Shown here: in pieces, positions 8,671-17,756 of the stretch
How positions within the stretch are numbered: position 1 is the stretch's first letter
Layout: each line of letters starts with the position of its first letter
Source: Desulfocapsa sp.
Lineage (GTDB): Bacteria; Desulfobacterota; Desulfobulbia; Desulfobulbales; Desulfocapsaceae
DNA: 34,060 bases
Direction of reading: 5' to 3'
NCBI GenBank assembly: GCA_022712975.1
Contig: JAFLJO010000096.1
Coordinates: 1-34,060, forward strand
Program-made: the position numbers and the translations under genes
Notes under the pieces: generated by a model
Told to the model about the DNA's origin: nothing
The model's input: only the letters and a program-made list of their open reading frames with translations
The model's database searches: none

Positions 8671-8875
8671 GATTTCCCTCTATTTCGATATGTATTTAAG
8701 TGTTACGTTTTATCTTTTATCTTTTAAGGTAAAAATTATTCATTTACGCTTAAGACATGCTCCATAACACTTACTCCGATACTCTTTCGCTAGAGCGACT
8801 ACACTATAGACACCATCCGCTGACATGCAAGGAGAAAATCCTTTTGAGCCAAATACTATACGACTCAGACTCGGG

Positions 8876-9847
8876 TTATTGATTAAAGCGTTCCGCACAC
8901 GACAAAGCCAACTCGTTCTGTTGTTCTATTAAAACTTCTTTCGCACAAACAACATCTTTTGCGATCTGCTTTGACAATTCTGCAATGTTGGGAAATTTCT
9001 GTTCCGAACGTAAAAAGCGCAACAAATTAACCTTAATCGGCTTACCGTAAATATCCTGGTCAAAATCAAAAATATGTGTTTCCGCAACCAATCGTTTTTC
9101 ATCAAAGGTGGGATTAGTCCCGATATTGAGCACCCCTCCATAACACTTCCCATCACAAATAACCTGACAGACATAGACACCCATCTTCGGGATCAGATCA
9201 TCTTCATCCATATTCAGATTAGCAGTGGGAAATCCGACTTCTTTACCACCACGCTGCTGACCAAGCTGAACTTCTCCCCGGATTTGGTAATATCTGCCAA
9301 GTAATGTTCTGGCATCAGCCATTCGACCATCAGCCACCAGCTCCCTAACCTTTGTGGAACTTACCAGCATTTCCTGTTCATAATGAGCATCTATAACAGT
9401 TACAGAAAATCCTTTCTTCTTTCCCTGTTCCTGTAAAAAATCGATATTCCCCACCCGCCTCTTGCCAAAGGCATAGTCGTGGCCAACAACAAGTTGTTTT
9501 ACACCAATGGTTTTCAACAGAATATCATCAACAAAATTGACAGCACTGATAGCAGCAAATTTCATTGAAAATGGTATGATGACAAGTGCGTCAATCCCTG
9601 CAAATTCTATGAGTTCCGTCTTTTGATCACAGGTGGAAATAAGCTTTATCCCATCCGGTCGTAAAATCTGTAATGGATGTGGGTCAAATGTTACGACAAC
9701 ACCGGTTCCACCGCAACGATATGCACGTTGAACCACTTCTGCAAAAAGAAGCTGATGTCCTAGATGGACACCATCAAAATTGCCAATAGTCACACAGGCA
9801 TTGGTAAATTGTTCTGTGATCTGACTCAGGTCTCTATATATTTTCAT
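8876..9847 (-). CDS. ribF: Bifunctional riboflavin kinase / FAD synthetase
   Basis: RibF phosphorylates riboflavin to FMN and then adenylylates FMN to FAD. The N-terminal nucleotidyltransferase (about 1-180) has GNFDGVHLGH at 22-31, TFDPHP at 53-58, GHDYAFGKRR at 122-131 and SSTKVR at 163-168. The C-terminal kinase (about 185-315) has GFPTANL at 205-211, NIGTNPTF at 241-248 and the ETHIFDFDQDIYG segment at about 256-268. The length (323 residues) is usual. It lies upstream of the other riboflavin genes on the same strand, separated from the TPR gene by 205 bases in which I see no further gene. The start has only a weak ribosome binding site. Confidence 0.96.
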   Translation of the reverse strand: MKIYRDLSQITEQFTNACVTIGNFDGVHLGHQLLFAEVVQRAYRCGGTGVVVTFDPHPLQILRPDGIKLISTCDQKTELIEFAGIDALVIIPFSMKFAAISAVNFVDDILLKTIGVKQLVVGHDYAFGKRRVGNIDFLQEQGKKKGFSVTVIDAHYEQEMLVSSTKVRELVADGRMADARTLLGRYYQIRGEVQLGQQRGGKEVGFPTANLNMDEDDLIPKMGVYVCQVICDGKCYGGVLNIGTNPTFDEKRLVAETHIFDFDQDIYGKPIKVNLLRFLRSEQKFPNIAELSKQIAKDVVCAKEVLIEQQNELALSCAERFNQ

Positions 9848-9897
9848 ATTAATTGACTGTTAAAAAAATGTTCTTTTCCATTATTTCTAAGAAAGTC

Positions 9898-9926
9898 TTG
9901 ACAAATCCCCACAAGGCAAGCATATT
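9898..9926 (+). promoter_or_regulatory. Promoter of tRNA-Leu
   Basis: TTGACA (9898-9903) and CATATT (9921-9926) are separated by 17 bases, and the tRNA begins 11 bases after the -10 box. This is a near-consensus sigma-70 promoter positioned to start transcription at or just before the mature tRNA. Confidence 0.75.
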
Positions 9927-9936
9927 TACCACCGTT

Positions 9937-10022
9937 GCCGAAGTGGCGGAATTGGTAGACGCGCTAGGTTCAGGGTCTAGTGCCCGTAGGGTGTAGGAGT
10001 TCGACTCTCCTCTTCGGCACCA
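9937..10022 (+). tRNA. tRNA-Leu, anticodon CAG
   Basis: The 86-base sequence folds as a class II tRNA with a long variable arm. The acceptor stem is GCCGAAG paired with CTTCGGC, followed by discriminator A and an encoded CCA. The D arm has TGGCGGAATTGGTAGAC, typical of tRNA-Leu. The anticodon stem CTAGG/TCTAG closes the loop TTCAGGG, so the anticodon is CAG (reads CUG). The T arm is GGAGTTCGACTCTCC. It has its own promoter and terminator. I see no sign of an integrated element at its 3' end within the window. Confidence 0.97.
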
Positions 10023-10030
10023 CCATTTTA

Positions 10031-10071
10031 AAAGGCTGCATCCCAGTATTATTGGGGTGCAGCCTTTTTTT
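10031..10071 (+). terminator. Rho-independent terminator after tRNA-Leu
   Basis: GGCTGCATCCC (10034-10044) pairs with GGGGTGCAGCC (10054-10064) with one G-T wobble, giving an 11-bp stem and a 9-base loop. Seven T residues follow. Confidence 0.92.
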
Positions 10072-10166
10072 GTGTCTTTATGTTTTGTATTGCTCTTGCT
10101 GTTATTTCACTTCCAAGTGAACTTGTGTCCTGCGGGAAGGAGGTGTGTCGTTATCTGAATTTACAC

Positions 10167-11180
10167 TCAGGAAAACCCATTGGGGTTTTGTGACTGCCAG
10201 CGCCAGGTATCTTCACACATTTCATCTAACCCCCTAATGGCTTTCCAACCTAATTCTTTTGCAGCAAGTGCAGGATCAGCAAAACATTGGGCAATATCGC
10301 CTGCCCTGCGCTCTACTATTTTATAGGCAACGTCTTTTCCTGATGCTCCTTCAAAGGCCTTTATCATATCCAGGACAGAATAGCCATTGCCTGTCCCCAG
10401 ATTATAAATAAGCACACCAGGTTTAGATTTTAATTTTTCCAGAGTACTTAAATGGCCAAGGGCCAGGTCAACCACATGGATATAGTCTCTCACACCTGTA
10501 CCATCCGGTGTTGGATAATCATCACCAAAGACCGAGAGTTCCTGTAGGGCGCCAACGGCAACCTGGGAGATATATGGCATGAGATTATTAGGGATACCAT
10601 TCGGGTTTTCACCGATTCGACCACTTTTATGGGCACCAACCGGATTAAAGTATCGAAGCAAGCCAACATTCCATTCAGGATCTGCTGCATGAAGATCTGT
10701 AAGGATATCTTCAACCATCAATTTGGTGCGACCGTATGGGTTGGTACAGGAAAGAGGGAATTCTTCGGTGATTGGCACCGTTGCAGGGTCGCCGTATACG
10801 GTAGCCGATGAACTGAATACAATATTTTTCACGTTATGCTCAGCCATTGCCCTGGTGAGGTTGAGGGTTCCTGTAATATTGTTTTCATAATAGCGCTGGG
10901 GCTGTTCCACAGATTCGCCTACGGCCTTTAATCCGGCAAAATGGATTACCGCATCTATATCTGTACATGAGCGGAAAACATTTTGTACTGCCTCCGGGTC
11001 AAGAAGGTCAACCTCGTGGAAATCAACTTTTTTTCCGGTAAGCTCTTCGACTCTTCTCAATCCTTCACGAGAGGAATTGGATAGATTATCAAGGACAATG
11101 ACCTTGTTCCCTGCTTCCATGAGTTCGAGACAGGTATGGGTACCGATATACCCTGCTCCGCCAGTTACAAGTATGTTCAT
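10167..11180 (-). CDS. galE: UDP-glucose 4-epimerase
   Basis: GalE interconverts UDP-glucose and UDP-galactose with a bound NAD, supplying galactose donors for cell-surface polysaccharide. The 337-residue protein is an extended short-chain dehydrogenase. It has the NAD-binding GGAGYIG (7-13), the serine-rich SSSATVYG (123-130) and the catalytic YxxxK at Y149/K153. [10 protein letters not shown] and the [14 protein letters not shown] segment are specific to the GalE group. The ATG at 11180 has an AGGGA site. It is divergent from the PEP-CTERM gene and next to the exopolysaccharide locus, which suggests, but does not prove, a role in feeding that pathway. Confidence 0.95.
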   Translation of the reverse strand: MNILVTGGAGYIGTHTCLELMEAGNKVIVLDNLSNSSREGLRRVEELTGKKVDFHEVDLLDPEAVQNVFRSCTDIDAVIHFAGLKAVGESVEQPQRYYENNITGTLNLTRAMAEHNVKNIVFSSSATVYGDPATVPITEEFPLSCTNPYGRTKLMVEDILTDLHAADPEWNVGLLRYFNPVGAHKSGRIGENPNGIPNNLMPYISQVAVGALQELSVFGDDYPTPDGTGVRDYIHVVDLALGHLSTLEKLKSKPGVLIYNLGTGNGYSVLDMIKAFEGASGKDVAYKIVERRAGDIAQCFADPALAAKELGWKAIRGLDEMCEDTWRWQSQNPNGFS

Positions 11181-11526
11181 TTTTTATCCCTATATCTATA
11201 ATCAGACGTGGATCAGCAACCATCCGCCTACCAACTTAGAAAATTACCTTATTATATACCGGAATCAAGAGCAATCCTTTTTTTTTGAATGGTTAAAAAC
11301 TTGTATTTTCGCCCATTCATTCAAATAAAGTGTTTTTTAGGGATGATTGTTTTCAACTCCTTTTTATTCAACTGAGGATCCTGTTTTTTATTTCTTGACT
11401 TTTTTTTAAAAAACTCAAAAAAAAGCCACAAACATTCAAGACACTGAAATAATAGGCTCATTCTCAACCATATGCCCTAACCCATCGATAGATACCCAGT
11501 AAAAGACGTACTTTTTTCTAAAAATA

Positions 11527-11538
11527 GGTATATATACC
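11527..11538. promoter_or_regulatory. Perfect palindrome upstream of the PEP-CTERM gene
   Basis: GGTATATATACC is a perfect 12-base palindrome 142 bases before the PEP-CTERM start. It lies in the 500-base A/T-rich gap between galE and that gene. A small hairpin (TCAGC/GCTGA, 11643-11656) sits just before the ribosome binding site. I find no convincing sigma-54 or sigma-70 pair here. A regulator binding site is only a possibility; nothing else in 11181-11680 can be supported. Confidence 0.35.
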
Positions 11539-11680
11539 GATTTTTTTTTTTACCAGAGCCTTATATTGAATACAGTTCATCAGGTAAAAGAATAAAACAA
11601 AATAATATTCTACGTTATCAATTGAGAAACTTGGAATGTTTTTCAGCAAAAGCTGAGCAAAAAAAAAAGAGGAGCAGGAC

Positions 11681-12460
11681 ATGAGAAAAACATTTTTAAA
11701 AAGTGCAGTACTTGCGATTGCAGGCGTTGGTTTGATGGCTGGTGGTGCTATGGCATTGCCTACAGCTACCACTCTTGACACCTTGCAGAACGAATTTGAT
11801 GCACGTACTCAGGGTGGGACATCATCAATTGATGTCATGAACACAACTTTCAGTGACACTTATGATAGTTATTGGAACATTGGCGCAACAGGTGGAAGCT
11901 TTAATGCCATACTTTTTGAGATTGCAGGCTATGCAGAAGGTAATAGTTTTGGTATTTATGATCAAGGCTCGAGTGCTACACTGGAGTTATTCGCTGGTAC
12001 AGACTCTAACCTTGGAAATCCATATAATGGCGCGACGACAACACTTGAGGTGTTTACAGATCCCTCTGGTATCACTGAATTTACAGTAGATAAATGGGAC
12101 AATTCCACTGTTTTTTCCAGTCAAACCTTTGGATATTACCTTAATGTTTCAGCTACAGGCAACACCTACTATAGTGATACAAGCCTCAATAGTGACAGTT
12201 ACGACCACATGAGAGTTTACCAAGGGCTCGATGATCAGTTCTCAGTTTACAACAATAACGTGTACGCACCGTGGCTGGCTGGTGAATATGCTCTTGCGTG
12301 GGAAGATCTTCACAATGGCGGTGATCAAGATTTTACCGACTTTGTAGTTATGGTTGAGTCCGTACAACCTATACCAGAGCCTGCAACCATGCTCCTCTTC
12401 GGAGCAGGTCTTGCTGGCCTTGCCGGATTGCGCTACAGAAAAAGCATGAAAAAAGCATAA
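11681..12460 (+). CDS. PEP-CTERM sorting domain protein with DUF4114-like end
   Basis: A secreted protein of 259 residues. The signal peptide (1-25) is MRKTFLKSAV... ending in GGAMA, and a Ser/Thr/Asn/Tyr/Gly-rich beta-type body follows. Residues about 204-228 (ALAWEDLHNGGDQDFTDFVV) match the acidic end of DUF4114 domains. The tail from residue 230 is PIPEPATMLLFGAGLAGLAG followed by the basic cluster RYRKSMKK, a textbook PEP-CTERM signal. In this system an exosortase cleaves near PEP and delivers the protein to the cell surface or exopolysaccharide matrix. The start has AGGAG at good spacing. A terminator follows directly, so the gene is probably transcribed alone and strongly. The neighbouring export, TPR and sugar transferase genes are the expected partners. 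No exosortase is present in this window. Confidence 0.93.
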   Translation: MRKTFLKSAVLAIAGVGLMAGGAMALPTATTLDTLQNEFDARTQGGTSSIDVMNTTFSDTYDSYWNIGATGGSFNAILFEIAGYAEGNSFGIYDQGSSATLELFAGTDSNLGNPYNGATTTLEVFTDPSGITEFTVDKWDNSTVFSSQTFGYYLNVSATGNTYYSDTSLNSDSYDHMRVYQGLDDQFSVYNNNVYAPWLAGEYALAWEDLHNGGDQDFTDFVVMVESVQPIPEPATMLLFGAGLAGLAGLRYRKSMKKA

Positions 12461-12491
12461 TATTTATTTTCTAAATTAGTACTGTTTTACC

Positions 12492-12527
12492 AACCCGTTG
12501 TAACTTTTGTTACAGCGGGTTTTTTTT
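12492..12527 (+). terminator. Rho-independent terminator after the PEP-CTERM gene
   Basis: AACCCGTTGTAAC (12492-12504) pairs with GTTACAGCGGGTT with one G-T wobble around a short T loop, followed by a run of T residues to 12527. Confidence 0.92.
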
Positions 12528-12673
12528 ATGTAACTCATGCCTCAGCAACCACATAGCCCACCTTAATCACACTGATAAAGACATGGAAAATATTATAGCA
12601 TAGCAAATCCGAAGAAAAAATGATAAATTCATGAATAAACCAATAACAACTCAGCCATTCTCAGGTGTCCACC

Positions 12674-13906
12674 ATGAAAAAAAACTCCAAAATAATCCCC
12701 CTCCGTTTGTTCTCTATGCTTACTCTTTTTCTTCTGGGCTTATCATTGTTTCTTAGTCCTGTTTATGCGCAATCAACTGCTCAGAATGGAGAGATCACAA
12801 TTGACAATGGTGATCTTCTCTATGTCATCATCCCAAAAGAAATTACCAGCGAGTTCAGCCCCACTAAAAGAAACTTCTTCAAGGAAAAAGTCGAGGTTGA
12901 TCGACATGGATACATTTTCCTGCCAAGCCAGGGAAATATTAAGATTTCTGGTCAGACCACAGAGCAAATCAGTGAAATGCTCACAAACAATCTCCCCAAG
13001 TATCTCTCCAAAAGTGACAGAGCATCAGTCAATCTTATTGAAAAAAGACATTATATTCAGATTCTTGGTCATGTGAATATGCCTGGCTGGTACAACATAC
13101 CTGAATCAGCAAACATCCAGACTATTTTAAGTCAGGCTGGCGGGGCATTGGAGGGTGCGGATCTCTCAAGGGTATCTATCTCCCGGGACGACAGCGGAAC
13201 ACCCAAAAAGATAGTGGCCAATATTCAGAAGTACCTCCTACGGGGAGATACCAGAATACTGCCACGACTCCATGAGAACGATACGGTCTTTGTTCCACTT
13301 ATGACCGCATCGGAAGAGATTGATGGGAAAAAGACAGTACCGGATACTTTAAAAATCAGAATTTTCGGGGCTGTAAATACTCCTGGGATCTTTCCGGTAC
13401 TCAAGGACAAAGGAATCAACCTGCTTGACCTTCTTATTACAGCTCAGGGCGAAACCGCTGCAGCAGATCTTACAAGAATACAAATTATGAGGGCGGATGG
13501 TACAAAAGAGATCTTCAATATGCAGGCTCTGCTCACCACGGAAACACCTGGAGAGACAAATTCACTCCCTGTAATTAAGGGGGGAGACATCGTACATATA
13601 GCAAGACAGGCTGTTGTTGCCACTGCGGGTGGAAACTCTGTAATGGCTCCTCAAACAATCACCATGACCGGGCCTGGGAGTAACAGCCGGGGCTTACGTC
13701 CATTTACTCCACCCATGACGCCCCTTGAAGCTATCTCCCAAGGAGGCGGCGTAAATGACTTTGCTGACACCAATGACATCTTTATCATCCGCAGAATTGA
13801 CGGAAAACAACACAATCTTCCTTATAATTACGACAAGGCTTTGAAAGGGGAAGACCCTGATGTGGATTTTCAACTTGAGGCTGGGGATATTATTTTTATA
13901 CCTTGA
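12674..13906 (+). CDS. Polysaccharide export protein with SLBB domains (Wza/PrsD-like)
   Basis: A 410-residue exported protein. The signal peptide spans residues 1-32 (basic MKKNSK, hydrophobic core, cleavage after VYA). A polysaccharide-export domain follows (about 40-120), with ITIDNGDLLYVIIPKE and VDRHGYIFLPSQGNIKISGQ. Then come three SLBB-type modules: IQILGHVNMPGWYNIPE (about 128-205), IRIFGAVNTPGIFPVLKD (about 230-320) and the PPMTPLEAISQGGGVNDFAD segment to the end. Family members form or gate the outer-membrane channel for exopolysaccharide. No lipobox cysteine is seen. ATG 12674, with AGGTG upstream, is preferred over a GTG at 12665. The neighbouring PrsT-like and sugar transferase genes place it in the PEP-CTERM exopolysaccharide system. 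Confidence 0.9.
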   Translation: MKKNSKIIPLRLFSMLTLFLLGLSLFLSPVYAQSTAQNGEITIDNGDLLYVIIPKEITSEFSPTKRNFFKEKVEVDRHGYIFLPSQGNIKISGQTTEQISEMLTNNLPKYLSKSDRASVNLIEKRHYIQILGHVNMPGWYNIPESANIQTILSQAGGALEGADLSRVSISRDDSGTPKKIVANIQKYLLRGDTRILPRLHENDTVFVPLMTASEEIDGKKTVPDTLKIRIFGAVNTPGIFPVLKDKGINLLDLLITAQGETAAADLTRIQIMRADGTKEIFNMQALLTTETPGETNSLPVIKGGDIVHIARQAVVATAGGNSVMAPQTITMTGPGSNSRGLRPFTPPMTPLEAISQGGGVNDFADTNDIFIIRRIDGKQHNLPYNYDKALKGEDPDVDFQLEAGDIIFIP

Positions 13907-13934
13907 GGGCGCGGTGTTGGGTAAAAGCTAAAAG

Positions 13935-14050
13935 ACGGTTTTCGGTATTCGGTTTTGGGTATTCGGTGAAAGATTAGGAACGAAGAGAATGGTTTTTGGT
14001 TTTGGGTATTCGGTTAAAGATTAGGGACTGAAAGGATGGTTTTGGGTGGT
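13935..14050 (+). repeat. Tandem GGTATTCGG-containing repeats upstream of the four-helix-bundle gene
   Basis: Two similar units of about 42 bases begin GGTTTTGGGTATTCGGT (13951-13992 and 13998-14039). A truncated third start, GGTTTTGGGT, is at 14038. The 9-mer GGTATTCGG or close variants recur from 13942. The same word appears downstream of the gene and in the family C repeats. Confidence 0.7.
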
Positions 14051-14409
14051 ATTGGTGGGTAATTTTAGGGAGTTGAGGGTTTGGCAGCGGAGTAAGGATT
14101 TGGCTGTTTTTATTTACTCGGTTACTGGAGATGGTGCATTTTTGAAAGATTTTGGTTTACGGGATCAGATACGACGGGCTGGAGTTTCAATTGCCAGTAA
14201 TATTGCTGAGGGGGATGAACTTAATACTAATAAGCAGGCTGTTCACTTCTTTTTCATTGCAAAAGGGGTCTACTGCAGAGGTGCTTACCCAAGCAATTAT
14301 TTCCCATGAAATCGGTTATATTGACTTACAGATCCTTACACATATTCAGGAAGAATGCGACGCTATTGCCCGTATGCTTACCAAACTGATTCAAGCCAGG
14401 AAAAGGTGA
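14046..14409 (+). pseudogene. Four-helix-bundle protein (23S rRNA intervening-sequence family), frameshifted
   Basis: The first frame gives FRELRVWQRSKDLAVFIY, LRDQIRRAGVSIASNIAEG and HFFFIAKG. The +1 frame continues STAEVLTQAIISHEIGYID and ends at a stop at 14407-14409 after RMLTKLIQARKR. Joined, this is a protein of about 120 residues. It has the family's order of W-x-x-S/A-x-x-L, RRA-x-SI-x-SNIAEG and IAKGS-x-AE. The break is one extra G in the GGGG run at 14265-14268. The start is uncertain: GTG 14046 or a TTG/GTG just after, with no clear ribosome binding site. Relatives include the protein encoded within 23S rRNA intervening sequences and Avd of diversity-generating retroelements. Neither a reverse transcriptase nor an rRNA gene is nearby. 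A sequencing error in the homopolymer would restore the gene. Confidence 0.85.
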
Positions 14410-14416
14410 AGGGAAC

Positions 14417-14533
14417 GGTATTCGGTATTCGGTATTCGGAAAAGATTGAAAGAACGGTATTCGGTCTTGTTTTTCCGTCCTTTGTCTTTCCGTCCTTGTC
14501 CTTCCGAAAACCGCAAACCTAATACCGAACACC
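14417..14533. repeat. GGTATTCGG array and inverted copies downstream of the four-helix-bundle gene
   Basis: GGTATTC occurs in tandem at 14417-14439 and again at 14456-14464. The opposite orientation (AATACCGAACACC) follows at about 14518-14530. Pyrimidine-rich TTTCCGTCC-type words fill the space between. The inverted arrangement could pair into a hairpin beyond the pseudogene and ends just before the prsT stop. Confidence 0.7.
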
Positions 14534-14539
14534 GACGCC

Positions 14540-17374
14540 CTATTCCTCCAACAACCCTTCAGCCCGATTCAAATCAGCAGCAGACAAATCCAGCAACTTC
14601 GCTGTTTCCAAAGCCTTTTTCGCTGCCTCCGGTTCTCCATTCTTCAGATATACTGCGGCAAGATGTACATGGGCTGTTCCATAGGTTTCATCTTTTGCAA
14701 TGGCCTGCTCAATATACTGTTTTGCCATAAGAAGTGAGCCCTTATGATAATACACCCAGCCTAAGGCATCTGCGAAATGAGGATTTGCCGGTTGTGTATC
14801 ATAAGCCTTTTGGGCAAGTTCCAGGGCTTTAGCAATATCTTTATTCTGTTCGACATAGAGCATGGCAAGATCAGCTGCAGCCTCACTGTTAAATCCTTCC
14901 GAATCAAGAATCTCTTCAAAGAGGGCAATGGCCTGAGCAGCATTACCCAGCTCTTTTTCAGACACTGCTTTCTGTAATCTTTCTTTTGACTGTCCCAGTG
15001 CTACAATCGCCTCACTGGCCTTAGTCAGATCATTTCCACTGAGACCTTTTTGAATTGCCCCTGTTAACAGTTCCTCTGCTGCCGGCATATTTTTTTGTTT
15101 CAGTCGCAGTATACCCATATGATACATAATTGTTGGATTATCGGGTTTAGCATCTATTGCGATCTGCAAATAGGGTTCTGCTTGGGCATAGGCCTTTTTT
15201 AGAACATAAATCCAGCCAAGGGTATCGGCCACATCGGGATTATCCGGTAACTTTCTGGAAGCACTGCTGGCAAGCTCCAATGCGCGCTCAAGATTTTCTC
15301 CACTTTCACCATAGAGATAGGCAAGATTATTCATGGCAGGCAGAAAATCAGCCTTCTGTGCTAGAACTTTTTCGTAGTATTTAATAGCCTCAGGATGATC
15401 GCCACTATTCAAATGAAAACCTGCTATCTTCATCATAATCCCGATATTATCCGGAACAAGCTTAAGTGCCTTTTGGTAATAGTGAACAGCCTTCACTCCA
15501 TCCTTCTTTGCTCTATACAACTCCGCTATCATGGCAAGGACGGCAACATCCTCTCCCTTATCTGCCACCGGCAAAAGTATATTCTCAGCAAGATCGAGAT
15601 ACCCCTGGGAAAGATAGACTTTGGCTTTTACAATTACCGCCTTGGGATTATCCGGGTATTTGGCCAAAAATGTATCCGCCACCGCAAGAGCCTGATCCTG
15701 CTCCTTTTTCAACATATAAATGCCCACAATTCGGTTTAAAACCTGGACACTTTCCGGTTTTTCCTCTGCAAGCTGTTTGTATAAGGGTAAGGCTTTATCA
15801 TATTCTTTGGTAGCGAAATAAATCTCTGCCAGTCGGAAAACGTGCCAGGAAACTTCCGGTTCTGTTTCCACAAGGAGCTTTGCATCGGCCAGTGCAGCCT
15901 CAGGGTTGTTCAGCTTCAGAAGAACAGAGATTCGAAGTGCCCTCACTTTGGTATCGTCTGGTCGTTTTTCTATAACTTTATCAAGTTCGTCAAGACTTTC
16001 CTGAAATTCACCTTTATTGGCCAACAACTCTGCTAATGCCATTCGAGCCTTTATCATATTTGGATTTTTTTTGAGCGCTTCACTTATCTCTGTTATGGAA
16101 ATATCCTGAGACTCTTCCATAAATGTCAAACCATACAAAAACTGACTCTCGGCAGAATTCGGGGCAAGCTCTTTGGCCTTGGAAAAATGCTCCCTTGCAT
16201 CAGCCACATCTTTATCCTGCATCATCATGAGCCCTTTCAGGAAATGCCCGCGGGCATCACCACTATCTTCCTGCAAAAGCGCATCAACCGAACTTTTGGC
16301 CTGATCAAACTCGCCCTGTGCCAGAAACAACTCTACAACTTTTGATTTTAAACCTTTTTTTGTCGAATCTTCAGCAATAATGGTCTCAAGAATTTCCTGA
16401 GCTGCTTTATAATTTTTGAGAAAGGAATGGTAGTCAGCCAAGATCATCTGATTAATCTGACGATTGTCTTCAGTGGCAACCTCAACTGCTTTCTGAAAAT
16501 ACTTCAATGCGCTCTCACTATCGCCCTGGCGATGAAGAACCATTGCATGCATCCTGAACAATCCTGAATCCAGGACACCTGCCTTTTCGGCATCAAGAAG
16601 TACCTTCTTTGCCTGATCCGGTTGATTCTTTTTCAATGACATCTGCGCCAACAAAGAATAAGGCTTAGGATTTTCAGGATTTTTGTCTCTAATGGCTTCA
16701 AGGGTCAGCATTGCTTTATCGTATCGTTCTAACCGTTCATACAACTGAGCCAAAGAGATCTGCTTATCAATATCTTCCGGATTATCTTTTGCAATAGTTT
16801 CCAACATGATGCGTCCCTTATCAACATCACCACCAGCAACAAGTATTTTGGCAAGATTTGTTTTCACATCTAGATTCTCAGGATATTTCTTAGTGGCTGT
16901 CTCAAGGACTGCTATTGCTTCATCAAACTTTTTCAGATAGGCAAGTGCATTCCCAAGAGCCAAATACACTTCTTCGTCATCACCATTTATTTCCAGATAT
17001 TTTTCACAGGCCTCTACAACCTTCTCAAGAGCACGATTTTCAACAAGAAGAAAAATCATTTCCTTACGAGCCTCTGCCAGATTCGGTTCCTGCTGTACAG
17101 CCTGATTCAACTGTACATAAGCGAGTTTGGCATCCCCTTTTTCACGGTAAATCTGACCCAGTTTATAGTGAGCCAAAGCCAGCCCTGAATCCTTCTGCAA
17201 TGCCTTTTTAAACCAGATCACAGCCTCATCGGGATTATCGGCATCCATAGCATCTATCCCCTGTTGAAACAATTGATTTGCACTCTCACCAGAACAGCCG
17301 AAAGAGCCAACCAACATTGTGAGTAACACCGTCACAACCAGAAAACGATGAAGAAAATGCTTTTGATACGTCAT
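14540..17374 (-). CDS. prsT: PEP-CTERM system TPR-repeat protein (PrsT-like)
   Basis: A 944-residue exported protein built almost wholly from TPR units (more than 20). Examples are ALAHYKLGQIYREKGDAKLA, VYLALGNALAYLKKFDEAIA, AMNNLAYLYGESGENLERAL and FADALGWVYYHKGSLLMAKQ. The N-terminus has basic residues, a hydrophobic stretch (11-23) and LVGSFGC with cysteine 27, which resembles a lipoprotein signal; the residues before the cysteine are not ideal. The length, the lipoprotein-like start and the setting between SLBB export and sugar transferase genes match the PEP-CTERM/exosortase TPR family (TIGR02917). It probably acts as a periplasmic or outer-membrane scaffold for exopolysaccharide assembly. 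It is transcribed away from the sugar transferase gene. The ATG at 17374 has a GGGTG site. Confidence 0.85.
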   Translation of the reverse strand: MTYQKHFLHRFLVVTVLLTMLVGSFGCSGESANQLFQQGIDAMDADNPDEAVIWFKKALQKDSGLALAHYKLGQIYREKGDAKLAYVQLNQAVQQEPNLAEARKEMIFLLVENRALEKVVEACEKYLEINGDDEEVYLALGNALAYLKKFDEAIAVLETATKKYPENLDVKTNLAKILVAGGDVDKGRIMLETIAKDNPEDIDKQISLAQLYERLERYDKAMLTLEAIRDKNPENPKPYSLLAQMSLKKNQPDQAKKVLLDAEKAGVLDSGLFRMHAMVLHRQGDSESALKYFQKAVEVATEDNRQINQMILADYHSFLKNYKAAQEILETIIAEDSTKKGLKSKVVELFLAQGEFDQAKSSVDALLQEDSGDARGHFLKGLMMMQDKDVADAREHFSKAKELAPNSAESQFLYGLTFMEESQDISITEISEALKKNPNMIKARMALAELLANKGEFQESLDELDKVIEKRPDDTKVRALRISVLLKLNNPEAALADAKLLVETEPEVSWHVFRLAEIYFATKEYDKALPLYKQLAEEKPESVQVLNRIVGIYMLKKEQDQALAVADTFLAKYPDNPKAVIVKAKVYLSQGYLDLAENILLPVADKGEDVAVLAMIAELYRAKKDGVKAVHYYQKALKLVPDNIGIMMKIAGFHLNSGDHPEAIKYYEKVLAQKADFLPAMNNLAYLYGESGENLERALELASSASRKLPDNPDVADTLGWIYVLKKAYAQAEPYLQIAIDAKPDNPTIMYHMGILRLKQKNMPAAEELLTGAIQKGLSGNDLTKASEAIVALGQSKERLQKAVSEKELGNAAQAIALFEEILDSEGFNSEAAADLAMLYVEQNKDIAKALELAQKAYDTQPANPHFADALGWVYYHKGSLLMAKQYIEQAIAKDETYGTAHVHLAAVYLKNGEPEAAKKALETAKLLDLSAADLNRAEGLLEE

Positions 17375-17620
17375 AATTAATCACCCGTCTTGGAATTTTT
17401 CTAAAATGTTCCTTTAAACAAAAGAAAATATACCTACCAAATTCATTGAATTGTATCATCTTTGATGAATATAAACAACTCAACAAAACGCAATCCATCA
17501 CTTCTCACAAGCCGCCCTTCCCAAGGGAAAACAATATTTCTTTGTATTTTCCGGCGAAAAAGATAGAATTAAGACAATTAAATCTTTACAAAAGTACATA
17601 TTTTCAGATATCCTTAATGT

Positions 17621-17720
17621 ATCGGAAAACTAAAGTTTCAGTGGGAATTATTCCTATATAAGCTATCAGTTTTTAGTCCCTGAGCACTGATAACTTTTGC
17701 TCGCAGGGCATCATGTTCTT
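17621..17720 (+). repeat. Dispersed ~100-bp repeat, family C, copy 2
   Basis: It begins ATCGGAAAACTAAAGTTTCA, then TTCCTATATAAGCTATCAG, and ends CGCAGGGCATCATGTTC, aligning with the copies at 2796-2887 and 25049-25160. The middle differs: instead of the ACCGAATACC array it has a short inverted pair (ATCAGT and ACTGAT). It fills much of the 382-base gap between prsT and the sugar transferase. The rest of that gap shows no gene. Confidence 0.65.
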
Positions 17721-17756
17721 AAAACACATTCAGAATACACTTTCTTTGAGCATATA

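Noticed and set aside
9937..10160. tRNA-Leu as an integration site
   Set aside because: No duplicate of the tRNA 3' end and no integrase gene were noticed in the window.
14265..14268. Programmed frameshift in the four-helix-bundle gene
   Set aside because: A single extra G in a homopolymer, with no supporting stem or slippery context that I can see, is more simply a mutation or a sequencing error. The ISL3 remnant shows a similar homopolymer change at 33445-33450.
17697..17756. TTG-started extension of the sugar transferase
   Set aside because: The added 20 residues come partly from the dispersed repeat C. The ATG at 17757 gives a normal N-terminus.
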